64,000 nt of DNA, taken from positions 1-64,000 of the forward strand of contig CAZDSF010000012.1 of assembly GCA_964508025.1 (NCBI GenBank), written 5' to 3'. Of this stretch, positions 34,454 to 47,411 are shown piece by piece. The notes beneath the pieces are model-generated. The model made no database searches. It worked only from the letters and a program-made list of their open reading frames with translations, and was not told the origin of the DNA. Position numbers and translations under genes: made by a program. Position 1 is the first letter of the stretch, and the number at the start of each line of letters is the position of its first letter. The DNA comes from JAAZNO01 sp964508025 (GTDB lineage: Bacteria; Chloroflexota; Anaerolineae; B4-G1; SLSP01).

Positions 34454-35121
34454 ATGCACATCACCAAAGCTGTCATCACTGCCGCCGGGCGCGCACAGCG
34501 CCGCTTGCCGTTACAAACGCTCATTGACCGCGACGGCGCGGAGAAATCCGTCTTGACAATCCTCGTCGAAGAGACGCTCAGCGCTGGCGTGTCGGAGATC
34601 GCTATCGTGGTCGCGCCGGGAGATGAAGGCCCCTACGCCGAAGCGGTTGGCGACCACGCCCGCCGCCTCACCTTCATCCCCCAGGTCGAACCGCTGGGCT
34701 ACGGACACGCCGTCTACTGCGCGCGCGATTTCGTGGGCGCGGCGCCGTTCCTGCACCTCGTGGGCGATCACCTCTACGTGAGCCGCACCGCCCGCAGCTG
34801 CGCGCAACAGCTGGTCGAAGCGGCCGCGCTCGAAGCCTGCGCCGTCTCCGCCGTGCAGGCCACCCGCGAGGCCCTGCTGCCCTACTACGGCGCGGTCGGC
34901 GGGCGGCGCGTGGCAGGCCGCAAAGACCTCTACCTCATCGAGACCGTGCTCGAAAAGCCNNNNNNNNNNNNNNNNNNNNNNNNNNNNNNNNNNNNNNNNN
35001 NNNNNNNNNNNNNNNNNNNNNNNNNNNNNNNNNNNNNNNNNNNNNNNNNNNNNNNNNNNCGCGAGCTGGTGCTCACCCGCCTGCTGGAACTGCTGGCGAC
35101 CCGCGCTCTGGAGCCGGAAGC

Positions 35122-35125
<4 letters not shown>
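34454..35125 (+). CDS. GalU-like nucleotidyltransferase, interrupted by an assembly gap
   Basis: The N-terminal 168 residues (MHITKAVITAAGRAQRRLPL) resemble sugar-1-phosphate nucleotidyltransferases of the UTP-glucose-1-phosphate type. The metal-binding aspartate is in HLVGDHLYVS near residue 100, and GYGHAVYCARDFVG near 80 is the typical base-recognition region. The glycine-rich loop is atypical, as AAGRAQRR lacks the usual G-x-G-T/S-R. A 100-N gap then removes perhaps a third of the protein; 21 C-terminal residues remain. That the frame continues through the N run is coincidence or luck. It overlaps the next gene by 4 bp. Confidence 0.75.
34960..35059. other. Assembly gap (100 N)
   Basis: Exactly 100 N, the usual placeholder for a scaffold gap of unknown length, inside the GalU-like gene. 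Confidence 0.98.
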
Positions 35126-38442
<3,317 letters not shown>

Positions 38443-38470
38443 CGGGCGTACCGCTCGAAGGCCAGGAATA

Positions 38471-38510
38471 AAAAAGTTTGCGGCGGGGTGAAGACCCCGC
38501 CGCAAAAATC
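38471..38510 (-). terminator. Strong hairpin terminator between convergent genes
   Basis: A perfect 13-bp stem (38477-38489 with 38494-38506) and loop GAAG are flanked on the minus strand by CTTTTTTATT. It therefore ends the gene whose stop is at 38543. The plus side has A rather than T residues, but the hairpin may also mark the end of the kinase fusion gene. Confidence 0.85.
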
Positions 38511-38542
38511 CTCTCTTGAAAGCCGCATCAGGGCTGCGCTGG

Positions 38543-41500
38543 TTAAGGCGCCGTCCCCTTGGAGACCAGCGGCAGGTAAACGATGAAGTCCGCTGGCGGC
38601 TCGACGTGCAAAACGTCAGCCAGCACAGCCTCTTTCCCATCGGGATTACGCACGGTCACATCATAAAGCCCCGTCGTAAAGCCGGCGGGCGCCGTCGCCT
38701 GCAACTGCGTCGCGCTGATGTAGGTAGTGGTAAGCGTCTGCGTCCCCACCTTGACCACGGCCCCGTTCAGGAAGTTGGCGCCGGTCACGGTCAACGTGTT
38801 AGCGGTGTCGTTGTAGATCACCGTGGGCGTGACCGCCGTGATCGTGGGCGGCGGATTCTCGATGTGCAGGCTGTTCGGCAGCACGGCAGTCTTATCATCG
38901 GGGTTGGCGACGGTCACATCGTAAACCCCCACCGCCAATCCAGCCGGCGCCGTCGCCTGCAACTGCGTCGCGCTAATGTACGTGGTCGTGAGCGACTGCG
39001 TCCCCACCTTGACCACCGCGCCCGGCAGGAAGTTAGCGCCGGTCACGGTCAACGTGTTGGCGACGTGATTGTACATCAGCGTGGGGGAGATGGCAGAAAT
39101 CGCGGGCGCATCCGCCTCCAACAGGGAGATCGTAACTTCCCATTCGGTGACGGCGTAGTCCGGCTGCTGCACCACATACACCGTGTGCGTTCCCGCGCTC
39201 AACGGAATCTCAAAGTCGTAGGTGAAGCCCTGCGGCGCCGGCTGAGAACGGATCGGCGCCGCATCGAAGTACACCACGGCAAAGCCCTGCGGCAGGTTCA
39301 CCTCTACCAGATATAGCCCACTCACGGGGGTATCCAGGCGCACCGCAGAGATATTGCCATCGCCGTGAATCACACCGCCCCAGCTGTACGGCGGTTGGGG
39401 GATGGCGTGCAGCGTCGCGGTGTAGGTCAGAGGCCCCGAATTGCCGTCCTGCGCCGCGATCCGCAACCGATTGGCCGCGCCCATATCCACCGTGGCCCAG
39501 AGCGTCTCGCCGCCGTACACATCCTCCAGGGTGAGCAGGCTCGTCGCGCCGGTCAGCCCGCTGACGATCTCGACCTGCAACGCATCGGGATAGTCGCCCG
39601 CAACGACCAGCTCCAGGTTCACCCGCTGCGGCGCGCCGAAAAAGACCGGCAGCCACTCCGCAACGAAATCGTTGCCCGCGCCGCCGAGCTCGCCGCCCGT
39701 CTGGGTGTAGGGCAGCACATCCGTCGCCGCGCCCACCGCGCTGATGCCCACACTCCACTCCGCGCCGGTGGCCGTATCCTGCACCACGCGCAGATCATGC
39801 GTCCCGGCGGGGATGTAGAACGTCGCCTGCGTCGTCCCGCTCTCGACGGTCTTCTGAATGAAGTCCTCGTTCACCAGGAACTGGAACCGACCGCCTGTAG
39901 CCTGGAAGTTGAAGGTGTAGAGTCCCGACTGGCTGAAGATCACCCGCGCGTGGCTGTTTTCGCCCTCGAAGTCGGCGGCGCCGCTCCAGGCAGTGGGCGG
40001 TTGCGGCAACACCCGCAGCGCCAGGCTGTACTCCAGCGGTGCGCCATTGCCGGCATCCGCTTCCAGATGCAGGCGCGCCATCCCCGCCGGCAGATCGAAG
40101 GTGCTCCAATGGGTTTCATTCGCGTAGATGTGCGCGGTCTTGACCAACGTATCCACCGCGTCGTACACCTTCAGCACCAACGAATCGCCATCCGCGCCGG
40201 TGAGCGTCGTCTCCAGATTCAGCGACTGCGCGGCTTGCAGATTCAGGGGCAGCCATTCCTCAACGAAATCGTTGCCCGCGCCGCCGATCTCGCCGCCGCT
40301 CTTGGCGTAGGGCAGCGCGTCATACTGCGGCCCCGCGCCGCTGATGGCGACCGCCCACTCCGCGCCGACAGCGCTATCCTGAATCAGGGTGAGCGGATGC
40401 GTCCCCGCCGGCACGTAGTAGGTCACGCTATCAACGCCCTCTACCGTTTTGAGGATGAAGTCATCGGCAACCTGGAACTGATAGCGTCCGCCGCCGCTCA
40501 CGTTGAAGTTAAAGGTGTACAAGCCGCTCGTGGGGAAGATGACCCGCGCCTCGCTGTGCAGCCCGTCCGCATCAGCGACGCCCATCCACGTGTAGGGGGC
40601 GTGGGGCAGGCTGTAGAGCGTCAGGGCAACCTGCGCCGGATCGCCGCTTCCGCCGCCCGCATTCGTCAGCACAAAGCGATTGTTGCCCACGGGCAGCGTC
40701 GCCGTACCCCACAGCGTCTCTCCCGCGAGGGCTGTCCCTTCCCAGAGGGTATTTGCGTACACATCCTGAATCGTCAGCGTCACATCATCGCCGGCTACAG
40801 CCAGCGCGAAGTTGAAGTCCAACGGCGCGCCGAAAACGGGGTAATACGGCGCTACCGCGACGCCCTCCTCCAGCTCGCCTTCGAAGGTGAAGAACGCCGG
40901 CTGCGCCGCTACAGGCAGCACCTGCGCCGTCCAGGTGGTCTGGGGGAACGCCGAATCCTGCAGCACATAGAGCGTGTGGACGCCGGCAGTCACCTGGATA
41001 TCATACACCGTCTCCACGCCGCCGGCCTGCACGCTGCGCCCAGGAATGGCGTCATCAAGCAGGAGATTGGCAAAGCCATCGGGTGAAGCAATGCTGAAGC
41101 GATAAAGGCCGGTATTGGCAAAGTGCACCTTGATCTCCGAGGGGAGGCCCCCCGCGAGCGCGTGCCCTTCCCACGTGTACGCATCGGTGGGCACAGCGCG
41201 GAGCGTCAGATCGTAGGTCAGCGGATCGGCGTTGCTTCCGGGAGCGATGAGGTGCAGCCGGTTGATGCCGGCGCTCAGGGGGAAATTGGCCCACAGCACT
41301 TCCGTCCCCAGAACAGCGTCAATGACCTTGTCCGGCGTCGCGCTGCCCTGCTGATACACCTCGATGATCAGCTGATCCGTGGGCTGGCCGCTCACCTCGA
41401 TCTGGAGATTGGCGGTCTGTCCCGCCGCCAGGCCGATGGGCAGCCACTCCTCGAAGAAGGCATTACCGGCTCCGCCGAGCTCGCCGCCGCTCTTGGCGTA

Positions 41501-42772
41501 GGGCAGCGTCTCCGCGCCGGCCTGCACCAGGCTGATGGCGACGCCCCAGTCTTCAGCGCCCAGCGTGGGATCTTGCACGATGACGAGATCATGCGTCCCG
41601 GCGGGGATGTAATAGGTCACACTGCCCGCCCCTTCGACGGTCTTCTGAATGAAGTCCTCGTTGACGAGGAACTGGAAACGCCCGCCCGCAAGCATAAAAT
41701 CGAAGCGATAGCGCCCGGCGGTGGGGAAGGTGACGCGCGCGTAGCTGTGATCGCCCGCCGCCACAGCGTTGCCTTCCCAGGCATAGGGCGGCGCGGGCAA
41801 AACATCCACGACCAGCGCGTAATCCAGCGCGCCTGCGTTGCCGCCATCCGCTGTGATCTGGATGCTGCTGACGCCCGCCGGAAGATTGAAACTGGTCCAC
41901 GTCGTCTCGCCGGCATACACCGTGGTCGCGGTGCCGGGAATAGGCGCCAGACCTGGGCCAAAGACCTCAAAAACCAGCTTATCGGTGGGATTGGCGCCGG
42001 TCGCGGTCAGCACCAGGTTCACCTGTGCGGCATTTTGCAGCGACAGCGGCAACACATCGGCCTGCACGTTCTCGCCGGTCTTGGCGTAAGGCAACGTGTC
42101 GAAAGCCGGCCCGGCGGCGCTCACGGCGACGCTCCAGGTCACAGCCGTATCCTGCGCAATCTCCAGCGTATGCACCCCCGCCGCAACGAAGAACGTGAAA
42201 GCGCCGGGGGATTCGATCTGCTTCCTCATGTAGTCAGTATCCAGGCTGAACTGATAGCTGCCGCCAACGACATCAAAGTCGAAGGTGTACAACCCGCTTT
42301 GCGGGAAGACCATGCGCGCCTGCGCGGCCTGCCCGGCGGGGACTGCCGTCCCCTCCCAGGTGTACGCAGGCGACGGAAGATCATACAGCGTAAGTTGGAA
42401 ATTCAGGGCCGCGGCGCCATCGTTGCGCAATTGCAGCGTATTGATACCCTGCGTCAGCGTGCCCGTGCCCCAGGTGATCTCGCCAGCAAAGCCAACGCCA
42501 TCGAGGATGTGCATCGCCCCGTTGAAGACCGTCAACGTGATAGGGCCGTCGCCGGCGACGCCGGTCACTTCCAGCTTGTAGTTGAAGGCCCGGGTCGGCG
42601 TGGGGATATAGTAAACGGGCGAGATCTGCTCGCCGGGGGCCAGGACGCCCTGAAGTTGAAAGAACTGGTTCTGCGCTTCGACGGTGGCGGAGCGCGCACT
42701 CCACCCGCCTAACAACGCCAACACCACACTGATCAGCACGAAAACACGCACAACTAACCATCGGTCTCGCAT
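38543..42772 (-). CDS. Large secreted modular protein with six repeat modules, two IPT/TIG domains and a YLPLV tail
   Basis: This 1409-residue protein starts at the ATG at 42772 (MRDRWLVVRVFVLIS) after AAGGAGG and has a signal peptide. At least six modules of about 190-220 residues follow. Each contains a Y-(T/A/S)-W-x-G turn, an ARV(I/T)FPxxGLYTF strand and QF(L/Q)V..DFI(Q/L)KTVE. Each then has (Y/F)Y(I/V)PAGTH(D/P)L..(V/I)QD and a DxLPYAK-type linker. They resemble PPC-like beta sandwiches. Two IPT/TIG domains (IYNDTANTLTVTGANFL) precede the end IVYLPLVSKG. No catalytic domain is visible. It is likely an adhesin or surface layer component. Confidence 0.85.
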   Translation of the reverse strand: MRDRWLVVRVFVLISVVLALLGGWSARSATVEAQNQFFQLQGVLAPGEQISPVYYIPTPTRAFNYKLEVTGVAGDGPITLTVFNGAMHILDGVGFAGEITWGTGTLTQGINTLQLRNDGAAALNFQLTLYDLPSPAYTWEGTAVPAGQAAQARMVFPQSGLYTFDFDVVGGSYQFSLDTDYMRKQIESPGAFTFFVAAGVHTLEIAQDTAVTWSVAVSAAGPAFDTLPYAKTGENVQADVLPLSLQNAAQVNLVLTATGANPTDKLVFEVFGPGLAPIPGTATTVYAGETTWTSFNLPAGVSSIQITADGGNAGALDYALVVDVLPAPPYAWEGNAVAAGDHSYARVTFPTAGRYRFDFMLAGGRFQFLVNEDFIQKTVEGAGSVTYYIPAGTHDLVIVQDPTLGAEDWGVAISLVQAGAETLPYAKSGGELGGAGNAFFEEWLPIGLAAGQTANLQIEVSGQPTDQLIIEVYQQGSATPDKVIDAVLGTEVLWANFPLSAGINRLHLIAPGSNADPLTYDLTLRAVPTDAYTWEGHALAGGLPSEIKVHFANTGLYRFSIASPDGFANLLLDDAIPGRSVQAGGVETVYDIQVTAGVHTLYVLQDSAFPQTTWTAQVLPVAAQPAFFTFEGELEEGVAVAPYYPVFGAPLDFNFALAVAGDDVTLTIQDVYANTLWEGTALAGETLWGTATLPVGNNRFVLTNAGGGSGDPAQVALTLYSLPHAPYTWMGVADADGLHSEARVIFPTSGLYTFNFNVSGGGRYQFQVADDFILKTVEGVDSVTYYVPAGTHPLTLIQDSAVGAEWAVAISGAGPQYDALPYAKSGGEIGGAGNDFVEEWLPLNLQAAQSLNLETTLTGADGDSLVLKVYDAVDTLVKTAHIYANETHWSTFDLPAGMARLHLEADAGNGAPLEYSLALRVLPQPPTAWSGAADFEGENSHARVIFSQSGLYTFNFQATGGRFQFLVNEDFIQKTVESGTTQATFYIPAGTHDLRVVQDTATGAEWSVGISAVGAATDVLPYTQTGGELGGAGNDFVAEWLPVFFGAPQRVNLELVVAGDYPDALQVEIVSGLTGATSLLTLEDVYGGETLWATVDMGAANRLRIAAQDGNSGPLTYTATLHAIPQPPYSWGGVIHGDGNISAVRLDTPVSGLYLVEVNLPQGFAVVYFDAAPIRSQPAPQGFTYDFEIPLSAGTHTVYVVQQPDYAVTEWEVTISLLEADAPAISAISPTLMYNHVANTLTVTGANFLPGAVVKVGTQSLTTTYISATQLQATAPAGLAVGVYDVTVANPDDKTAVLPNSLHIENPPPTITAVTPTVIYNDTANTLTVTGANFLNGAVVKVGTQTLTTTYISATQLQATAPAGFTTGLYDVTVRNPDGKEAVLADVLHVEPPADFIVYLPLVSKGTAP

Positions 42773-42895
42773 ATAGATCCTCCTTGGCTCACTAATGGAC
42801 ATCTTTGGAATGGTCGCTTCATTTTCCGGCTACAACGCACACCCAACCGGTTTCCACAGAAACGCCGCAAAAAGTTCTTACCTTTTGCTAACTTC

Positions 42896-42923
42896 AGTAT
42901 ATTCAGCTTTAACAATAAGTCAA
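42896..42923 (-). promoter_or_regulatory. Promoter of the large secreted protein gene
   Basis: On the minus strand TTGACT (42918-42923) and TATACT (42896-42901) are 16 bp apart, in an AT-rich patch about 120 bp before the start codon. Confidence 0.7.
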
Positions 42924-42973
42924 TATGTCCAGAGTTGGATTAGGGTTGGAGATATTGTAGAAAATTGCCGCAC

Positions 42974-43825
42974 TCACACCCGCTGCCAGAGGAGTTGATT
43001 GGCGCGCAGTGTCGCTGCCGCTTCACCAGCCCGTTGCAGCGAGGTCAGCGCCGCGTGGATGGTGGTGAGCGCGAGGAAGTAAAACTGCGGCGCGGTGAAA
43101 CTCGCCTCGAAGTGCGCGGCGACCGCGCGCAGCACTTCTGCCGGCTCGCGCGGTTCAACAAGCGCCGCCCACACCTGCGCGCGGATCTCGCGCAGCCGCG
43201 CTGCATTGGCCGCAGCAAGGGGCGTAATATCGGCCGCCGGCTCGCCATGCCCTGGAACGAAACGCGCAAAGGGCAGCCTGGGCAAAACGGCAAGCGTCTC
43301 CAGCCAGGCATCGAGATCGGCGCAGAAGAGGATGGGATGTCGCGCCAGCGTCATCTGCGGGAAGACGACATCGCCGCAGTAAAAGGTCTCCCCGCAAGCG
43401 ACGCCCATCTGCGCGGGGGAGTGCCCCGGCAGAGGGATGAGCTCCAGGGGGATTCCAGCCAGCGTCAGCGCGCCAGATCCGAGCGCTTCGAGGCGCGGAA
43501 TAGCCTCTTCAGCAAGCGTGAATTTTCCCCGCAGCTCCGCAATCGGCGCTGCGCCGCCGTAGAGGAACAGCGGTTCCAGCAGCGGCTGCGCAGCAAAGAC
43601 GCCCTCTAACGGCGGCGCGTAGACGGGGACGCCGCGCTCCGCCAGCCAGCCCGCGCCGCCGAAGTGATCGGCGTGTCCGTGCGTGAGCACGATCGCTTCC
43701 AGGCGCGCGCCCAGCGCTTCGATCTGACGCAGCGCTTTCTTGGAGACGCTGCGATCCAGCCCGGCGTCTACCATCACGGCGCGGCCCTCGCGGACAATCA
43801 CGCCGATGTTCGAGCCGCCCAGCAG
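42974..43825 (-). CDS. Metallo-beta-lactamase-fold hydrolase, 5' end lost in assembly gap
   Basis: About 283 residues are visible, beginning LLGGSNIGVIVREG, which in such proteins lies close to the N-terminus. The metal-binding THGHADHFGG is followed by PLPGHSPAQMGV (third-histidine region), YCGDVVFP (bridging aspartate) and FVPGHGEP. The C-terminal 80 residues are helical, as in MBL proteins of the glyoxalase II-like group. The upstream N gap hides the start. Reading straight through the gap would fuse it to the GH13 protein, which I consider an artefact. Confidence 0.85.
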   Translation of the reverse strand: MLGGSNIGVIVREGRAVMVDAGLDRSVSKKALRQIEALGARLEAIVLTHGHADHFGGAGWLAERGVPVYAPPLEGVFAAQPLLEPLFLYGGAAPIAELRGKFTLAEEAIPRLEALGSGALTLAGIPLELIPLPGHSPAQMGVACGETFYCGDVVFPQMTLARHPILFCADLDAWLETLAVLPRLPFARFVPGHGEPAADITPLAAANAARLREIRAQVWAALVEPREPAEVLRAVAAHFEASFTAPQFYFLALTTIHAALTSLQRAGEAAATLRANQLLWQRV

Positions 43826-43925
43826 NNNNNNNNNNNNNNNNNNNNNNNNNNNNNNNNNNNNNNNNNNNNNNNNNNNNNNNNNNNNNNNNNNNNNNNNNNN
43901 NNNNNNNNNNNNNNNNNNNNNNNNN
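43826..43925. other. Assembly gap (100 N)
   Basis: Exactly 100 N between the 3' end of the GH13 gene and the 5' end of the metallo-beta-lactamase gene. The true length is unknown. Confidence 0.98.
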
Positions 43926-45679
43926 CTGGCATAAGGCGGCAACACGTCCACGGGGCGATAGGGCGCAAAACCGCCATCCACGTTGACGGGAGGCGCAAAG
44001 AGCGCGCCGCTCCCCAGCAGCAACGCCGGCTGCATTCCCGACGCAAAAGGCCCCGCCGCCAGGCTCAGGCTATAATCATCCACCGGCTGCCCGCTCAGGT
44101 TAACCAGCGTGAGCAGAATCTCGTTATCCGTGTAGCGCAAGGTGCTGTAAACCGGCGTGCGATCGGATTCCACCGGCAACCAGTCGCCGATGCGCAGCGC
44201 CTCATGGCGGTTGCGCAGATGGAGCAGCGCTCGATAGTGATTGAGGAGCGAGTCGGGATCGGCGCTCTGTCCGACAACATGCCGCTCCTGATAATCCTCA
44301 TAATAGCCGCGCCAGGGACGGCCAGTCGTGAAGCCGCCTTCGGCCGTCCACTGCATGGGCCGGCGGATATTCTCGTCGGGTTTGGCGCCCTGCATTCCAA
44401 TTTCTTCCCCATAATAGATGAAAGGCGCCCCGCCGAAGGTGAACTGCAACGTCGCCGCGACTTTCGCCTGCTCATCGTTCAGCAGCCGCGAGCGGACGCG
44501 CGTCTGATCGTGGTTGGCGAGGAACGTCGCAAATTGCCCCGGCGGATAGCTTGCCATCACCGTCTCCTGCGCCAGCCGAACCCCGCCCGAACGCCCACCA
44601 AACGCGGCCTTGAGGATCGCATCCGCCAGATCGAACTCGAAAGCCACGTCCACCTTGTCGCCCACGTACTGCGCCACCTCGTATGTCGGACTCCAAACCT
44701 CGCCCACGGTGAAGGCTTCAGGCGCGAGGCTCTTGTAAAAGACGTAAAAGCCCTCGAACCAGGCCAGCGTGCCAGGGGTGTTCACCAAGACGCCATCCTC
44801 TTCCACCAAATGCTTGATTGCATCCAGACGGAAACCGTCCACGCCCATCTCCTCCAGCCAGAAGCGAATGACGTTCTGCATCTCCGCAGTGACGGCGGGA
44901 TTCTCGTAATTGAGATCGGGCATCTGATCCCAGAAGATGCCGAAGTAGTACGCGCCGCTGCTATCGCGGTGCCAGCCCGGCCCAGAAGGACGCGCGTCGG
45001 CCCAGAGATACCAGTCGCGCAGCAAGGAATTGGGGTCTCGGGACTCCTGGAACCAGGGATGCTGCGTGGAGGTGTGGTTGAGCACCAGGTCAATAATGAT
45101 GCGGATGCCCCGCGCGTGCGCCGCTTCCATCAGCGCCCGGAAATCCTCCAGCGTGCCGTATTCGGGGTTCACGTCGTAGTAATCCACCACGTCATAGCCG
45201 TGATAGCTGGGCGAAGGATTGATGGGCATGAGCCAGATGCCGGTGACGCCGAGGTCGTCGGTGGTATGGGGATCGCCATCGTTGAGGTAGTCGAGCTTTT
45301 GAATGAGACCCTGAAAGTCGCCGATACCATCGCCATCGCTATCATAAAAACTGCGGACGAAAACCTCGTAGAAGATGGTATCGTTCCACCAGGGATAGCC
45401 GCCGGTGCCGCGAGGCAGCGCGCCATCGAGAGGGATGGGCGCAACCGGCTGCGGCTCGCGCGGCGCGGCGGGCAGGAACTCGACCGGGGTGGTAGGGCGC
45501 GCGGTGGGCGTGGGGATGGGCGTCGCCGTGGGTGCGAGGGTTGCCGCAGGAGGCAGCGTCGCCGTGGGCGATAGCGTCGCTGTGGCAGGCGACGGTGTAG
45601 CAGGCGCTTGCTGCTCGCAGCCGGCAAGCAGCGCCGCAACCAACATCAAAGCAGTCACAAGCACATGCCAGCGTTTCAT
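43926..45679 (-). CDS. GH13 alpha-amylase-family lipoprotein, extreme 3' end in assembly gap
   Basis: 584 residues are visible. A lipoprotein signal peptide (LLAGC at about 21) is followed by a threonine/proline-rich linker of about 50 residues. The GH13 barrel then has WNDTIFYEVFVRSFYDSDGDG, IIDLVLNHTS, nucleophile aspartate in VDGFRLDAIKH, acid/base glutamate in FTVGEVWSP and LANHDQTRVRS. The C-terminal beta domain reaches LSLAAGPFASG and is nearly complete. The enzyme should hydrolyse or rearrange alpha-glucans outside the cell; the subfamily resembles oligosaccharide-acting enzymes. A heptad-type leader precedes GGGAGG. Confidence 0.92.
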
Positions 45680-45725
45680 GGAAGCCTCCCAAATTGGCGA
45701 AAAGGCGAGTTAGCGAAAAGCCTCA
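45680..45725 (-). repeat. Heptad-like leader of the GH13 gene
   Basis: The minus strand reads TTTTCGC-TAACTCG-CCTTTTC-GCCAATT-TGGGAGG, 7-nt steps ending in the ribosome binding site. The units are imperfect, but TTTTCGC recurs 14 nt apart. Confidence 0.5.
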
Positions 45726-45927
45726 TCACAAATCTGAAGATCTGCAAATCCAAAATCTAAAATCGTTATATCTGCACTCGCACAAATTGTCAACTGTGTT
45801 ACACTTCTTTGATGTAACCCAAGTTGCCCCCCTGGGGCCTGGTCGAGACGCGGAGCGTTGAAACGCCCCGCTGCTACGCACAAATCCCTTGAAACGGGTA
45901 GGGAGAGGGCATTTTGGGTGATGTAAT

Positions 45928-45983
45928 GACTCTTGACTCACAACTTGTAACTCGCAACTCGTAACTTTTAACTCATAACTTGA
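45928..45983 (+). repeat. Eight-unit heptad repeat leader of the alpha/beta hydrolase gene
   Basis: GACTCTT-GACTCAC-AACTTGT-AACTCGC-AACTCGT-AACTTTT-AACTCAT-AACTTGA are eight consecutive 7-nt units with a shared ACT at positions 2-4. They are followed in phase by TGAGGTG (the ribosome binding site) and TCTATG. It is the longest array in the window. Confidence 0.9.
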
Positions 45984-45993
45984 TGAGGTGTCT

Positions 45994-47388
45994 ATGCGTC
46001 TGTTTGAGATCCTGCTCATAGTGGTAATGGCTGCTACGCTGCTCGCGGAGCTGCGCCGGGGCTTTCGCGGTTACCGGCGCGCCGATGCGGCCCGTGTGAC
46101 GGGTCTGCTGGCTGTGGCGCACATCGCGCTAGAGGGCTATCGCTGGCAGCTGCTGCCGCTCTACCTGCTGATCGGCGCCCTCTTTCTGCCCGCCGCATTC
46201 CAGAAACGTCACGGGCTGGCGCCGCGCTACTGGCGCAAGGGCCTGGCGATAGGCGGGTTGGTGGTTCTGGGGCTAACCGCTGCGCTGGCGCTGCTGTTGC
46301 CCGTGCCCCGGCTGCCGCAGCCGGAAGGGCCGTATCGTGTGGGCACAGCGACGTATCATTGGACAGATCGCGCTCGCGCGGAAACCTATGGGGAAACGCC
46401 CTCCGGCTATCGGGAGCTGATGGTGCAAGTGTGGTATCCTGCTGCGCCCCATACCGGCGGCGCGGCGGAGCGCTGGCTCACAGCGGGCGTCCCGATGGCG
46501 CGGGCAATCGCCGTCTACGGGCGGATGCCGGCTTTTCTGCTGGATCAGCTGGCGTTGATGCGCACGCACGCTTACCCCGAAGCGCCTCTAGCAGCGACAG
46601 ATGCGCCCTACCCCGTCGTGCTCTCCGTCCACGGCTGGAATGGCTTCCGCAACATCAACCAGGATCAGCTGGAGGCGCTGGCCTCGCGGGGATACATCGT
46701 CATCAGCGCGGATCATACGTATGGCGCCATGCGCACGGTCTTTCCCGATGGGCGTGTGGCTGCCAACAACCCGCAAGCCCTGCGCGGGCAGCGGGGCAGC
46801 GCCGAGTTCGCCGCCACATCGCAGGCGTTGGTGGAGACTTACACCGCCGATGTGCGCTTTCTGCTCGACCAGCTGCCGCAGCTCAACGCCGACGGGCCGT
46901 TCGCGGACGCGCTGGATCTGGAGCGAATCGGTCTCTTCGGCCATTCGACGGGCGGCGGGGCGGTCGTTGCCGTGTGCCTCAGCGACCCGCGCTGCAAGGC
47001 CGTGCTGGGCATGGATGTGTGGATCGAACCGGTGGATGCAACGCTGCTCGCCGCAAAACTGAAGCAACCCGCGCTATTTCTGAACAGCGAATCCTGGCAA
47101 AGCGGCCCCAATCGCGCGCAATTGGAGCGCTTCTACCACAATCTCGACGGCGAAGCCTACTGGGGCGACATTGCCGGCAGCGTCCACCAGGATTTCACGC
47201 TGGCAGCCATCTTCTCGCCCCTCGCCCGGCCGTTGGGCATTCGCGGCCCCATTGCAGGGCAGCGCGTGCTGGAAATCAACCGCGCCTATTTGATCGCCTT
47301 CTTCGAGGCAACCCTCAACGGCTTGCCCGCGCCGCTGCTGGAAAACCTGGTGGTATTCCCAGAAGTCAGCTTCGAGCGCCGCCCATAG
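45994..47388 (+). CDS. Membrane-anchored alpha/beta hydrolase (PAF-acetylhydrolase/dienelactone hydrolase-like)
   Basis: This 464-residue protein starts at the ATG at 45994, with GAGG 5 nt before; an in-frame GTG at 45988 is less likely. About three N-terminal membrane helices (residues 1-105) precede a hydrolase domain. It has the oxyanion region VVLSVHGWNGFRNIN, nucleophile elbow GLFGHSTGGGAVV and a late histidine in SVHQDFTL. PLIF-like WYPAAPHTGG fits PAF-acetylhydrolase-type esterases. The substrate is unknown; the active site probably faces outside given the hydrophobic N-terminus. Confidence 0.85.
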   Translation: MRLFEILLIVVMAATLLAELRRGFRGYRRADAARVTGLLAVAHIALEGYRWQLLPLYLLIGALFLPAAFQKRHGLAPRYWRKGLAIGGLVVLGLTAALALLLPVPRLPQPEGPYRVGTATYHWTDRARAETYGETPSGYRELMVQVWYPAAPHTGGAAERWLTAGVPMARAIAVYGRMPAFLLDQLALMRTHAYPEAPLAATDAPYPVVLSVHGWNGFRNINQDQLEALASRGYIVISADHTYGAMRTVFPDGRVAANNPQALRGQRGSAEFAATSQALVETYTADVRFLLDQLPQLNADGPFADALDLERIGLFGHSTGGGAVVAVCLSDPRCKAVLGMDVWIEPVDATLLAAKLKQPALFLNSESWQSGPNRAQLERFYHNLDGEAYWGDIAGSVHQDFTLAAIFSPLARPLGIRGPIAGQRVLEINRAYLIAFFEATLNGLPAPLLENLVVFPEVSFERRP

Positions 47389-47411
47389 GGGATGGGGGAT
47401 TTCGCTGCGAC

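Noticed and set aside
34057..34524. 155-codon minus-strand frame with a hydrophobic stretch
   Set aside because: It runs through the heptad leader and the start of the GalU-like gene and has no ribosome binding site; at most the 34068-34330 part is a decayed fragment.
39365..42712. Long plus-strand frames of 573 and 529 codons
   Set aside because: Both lie opposite the large secreted protein, mirror its repeat period and have no recognisable domains or start sites.
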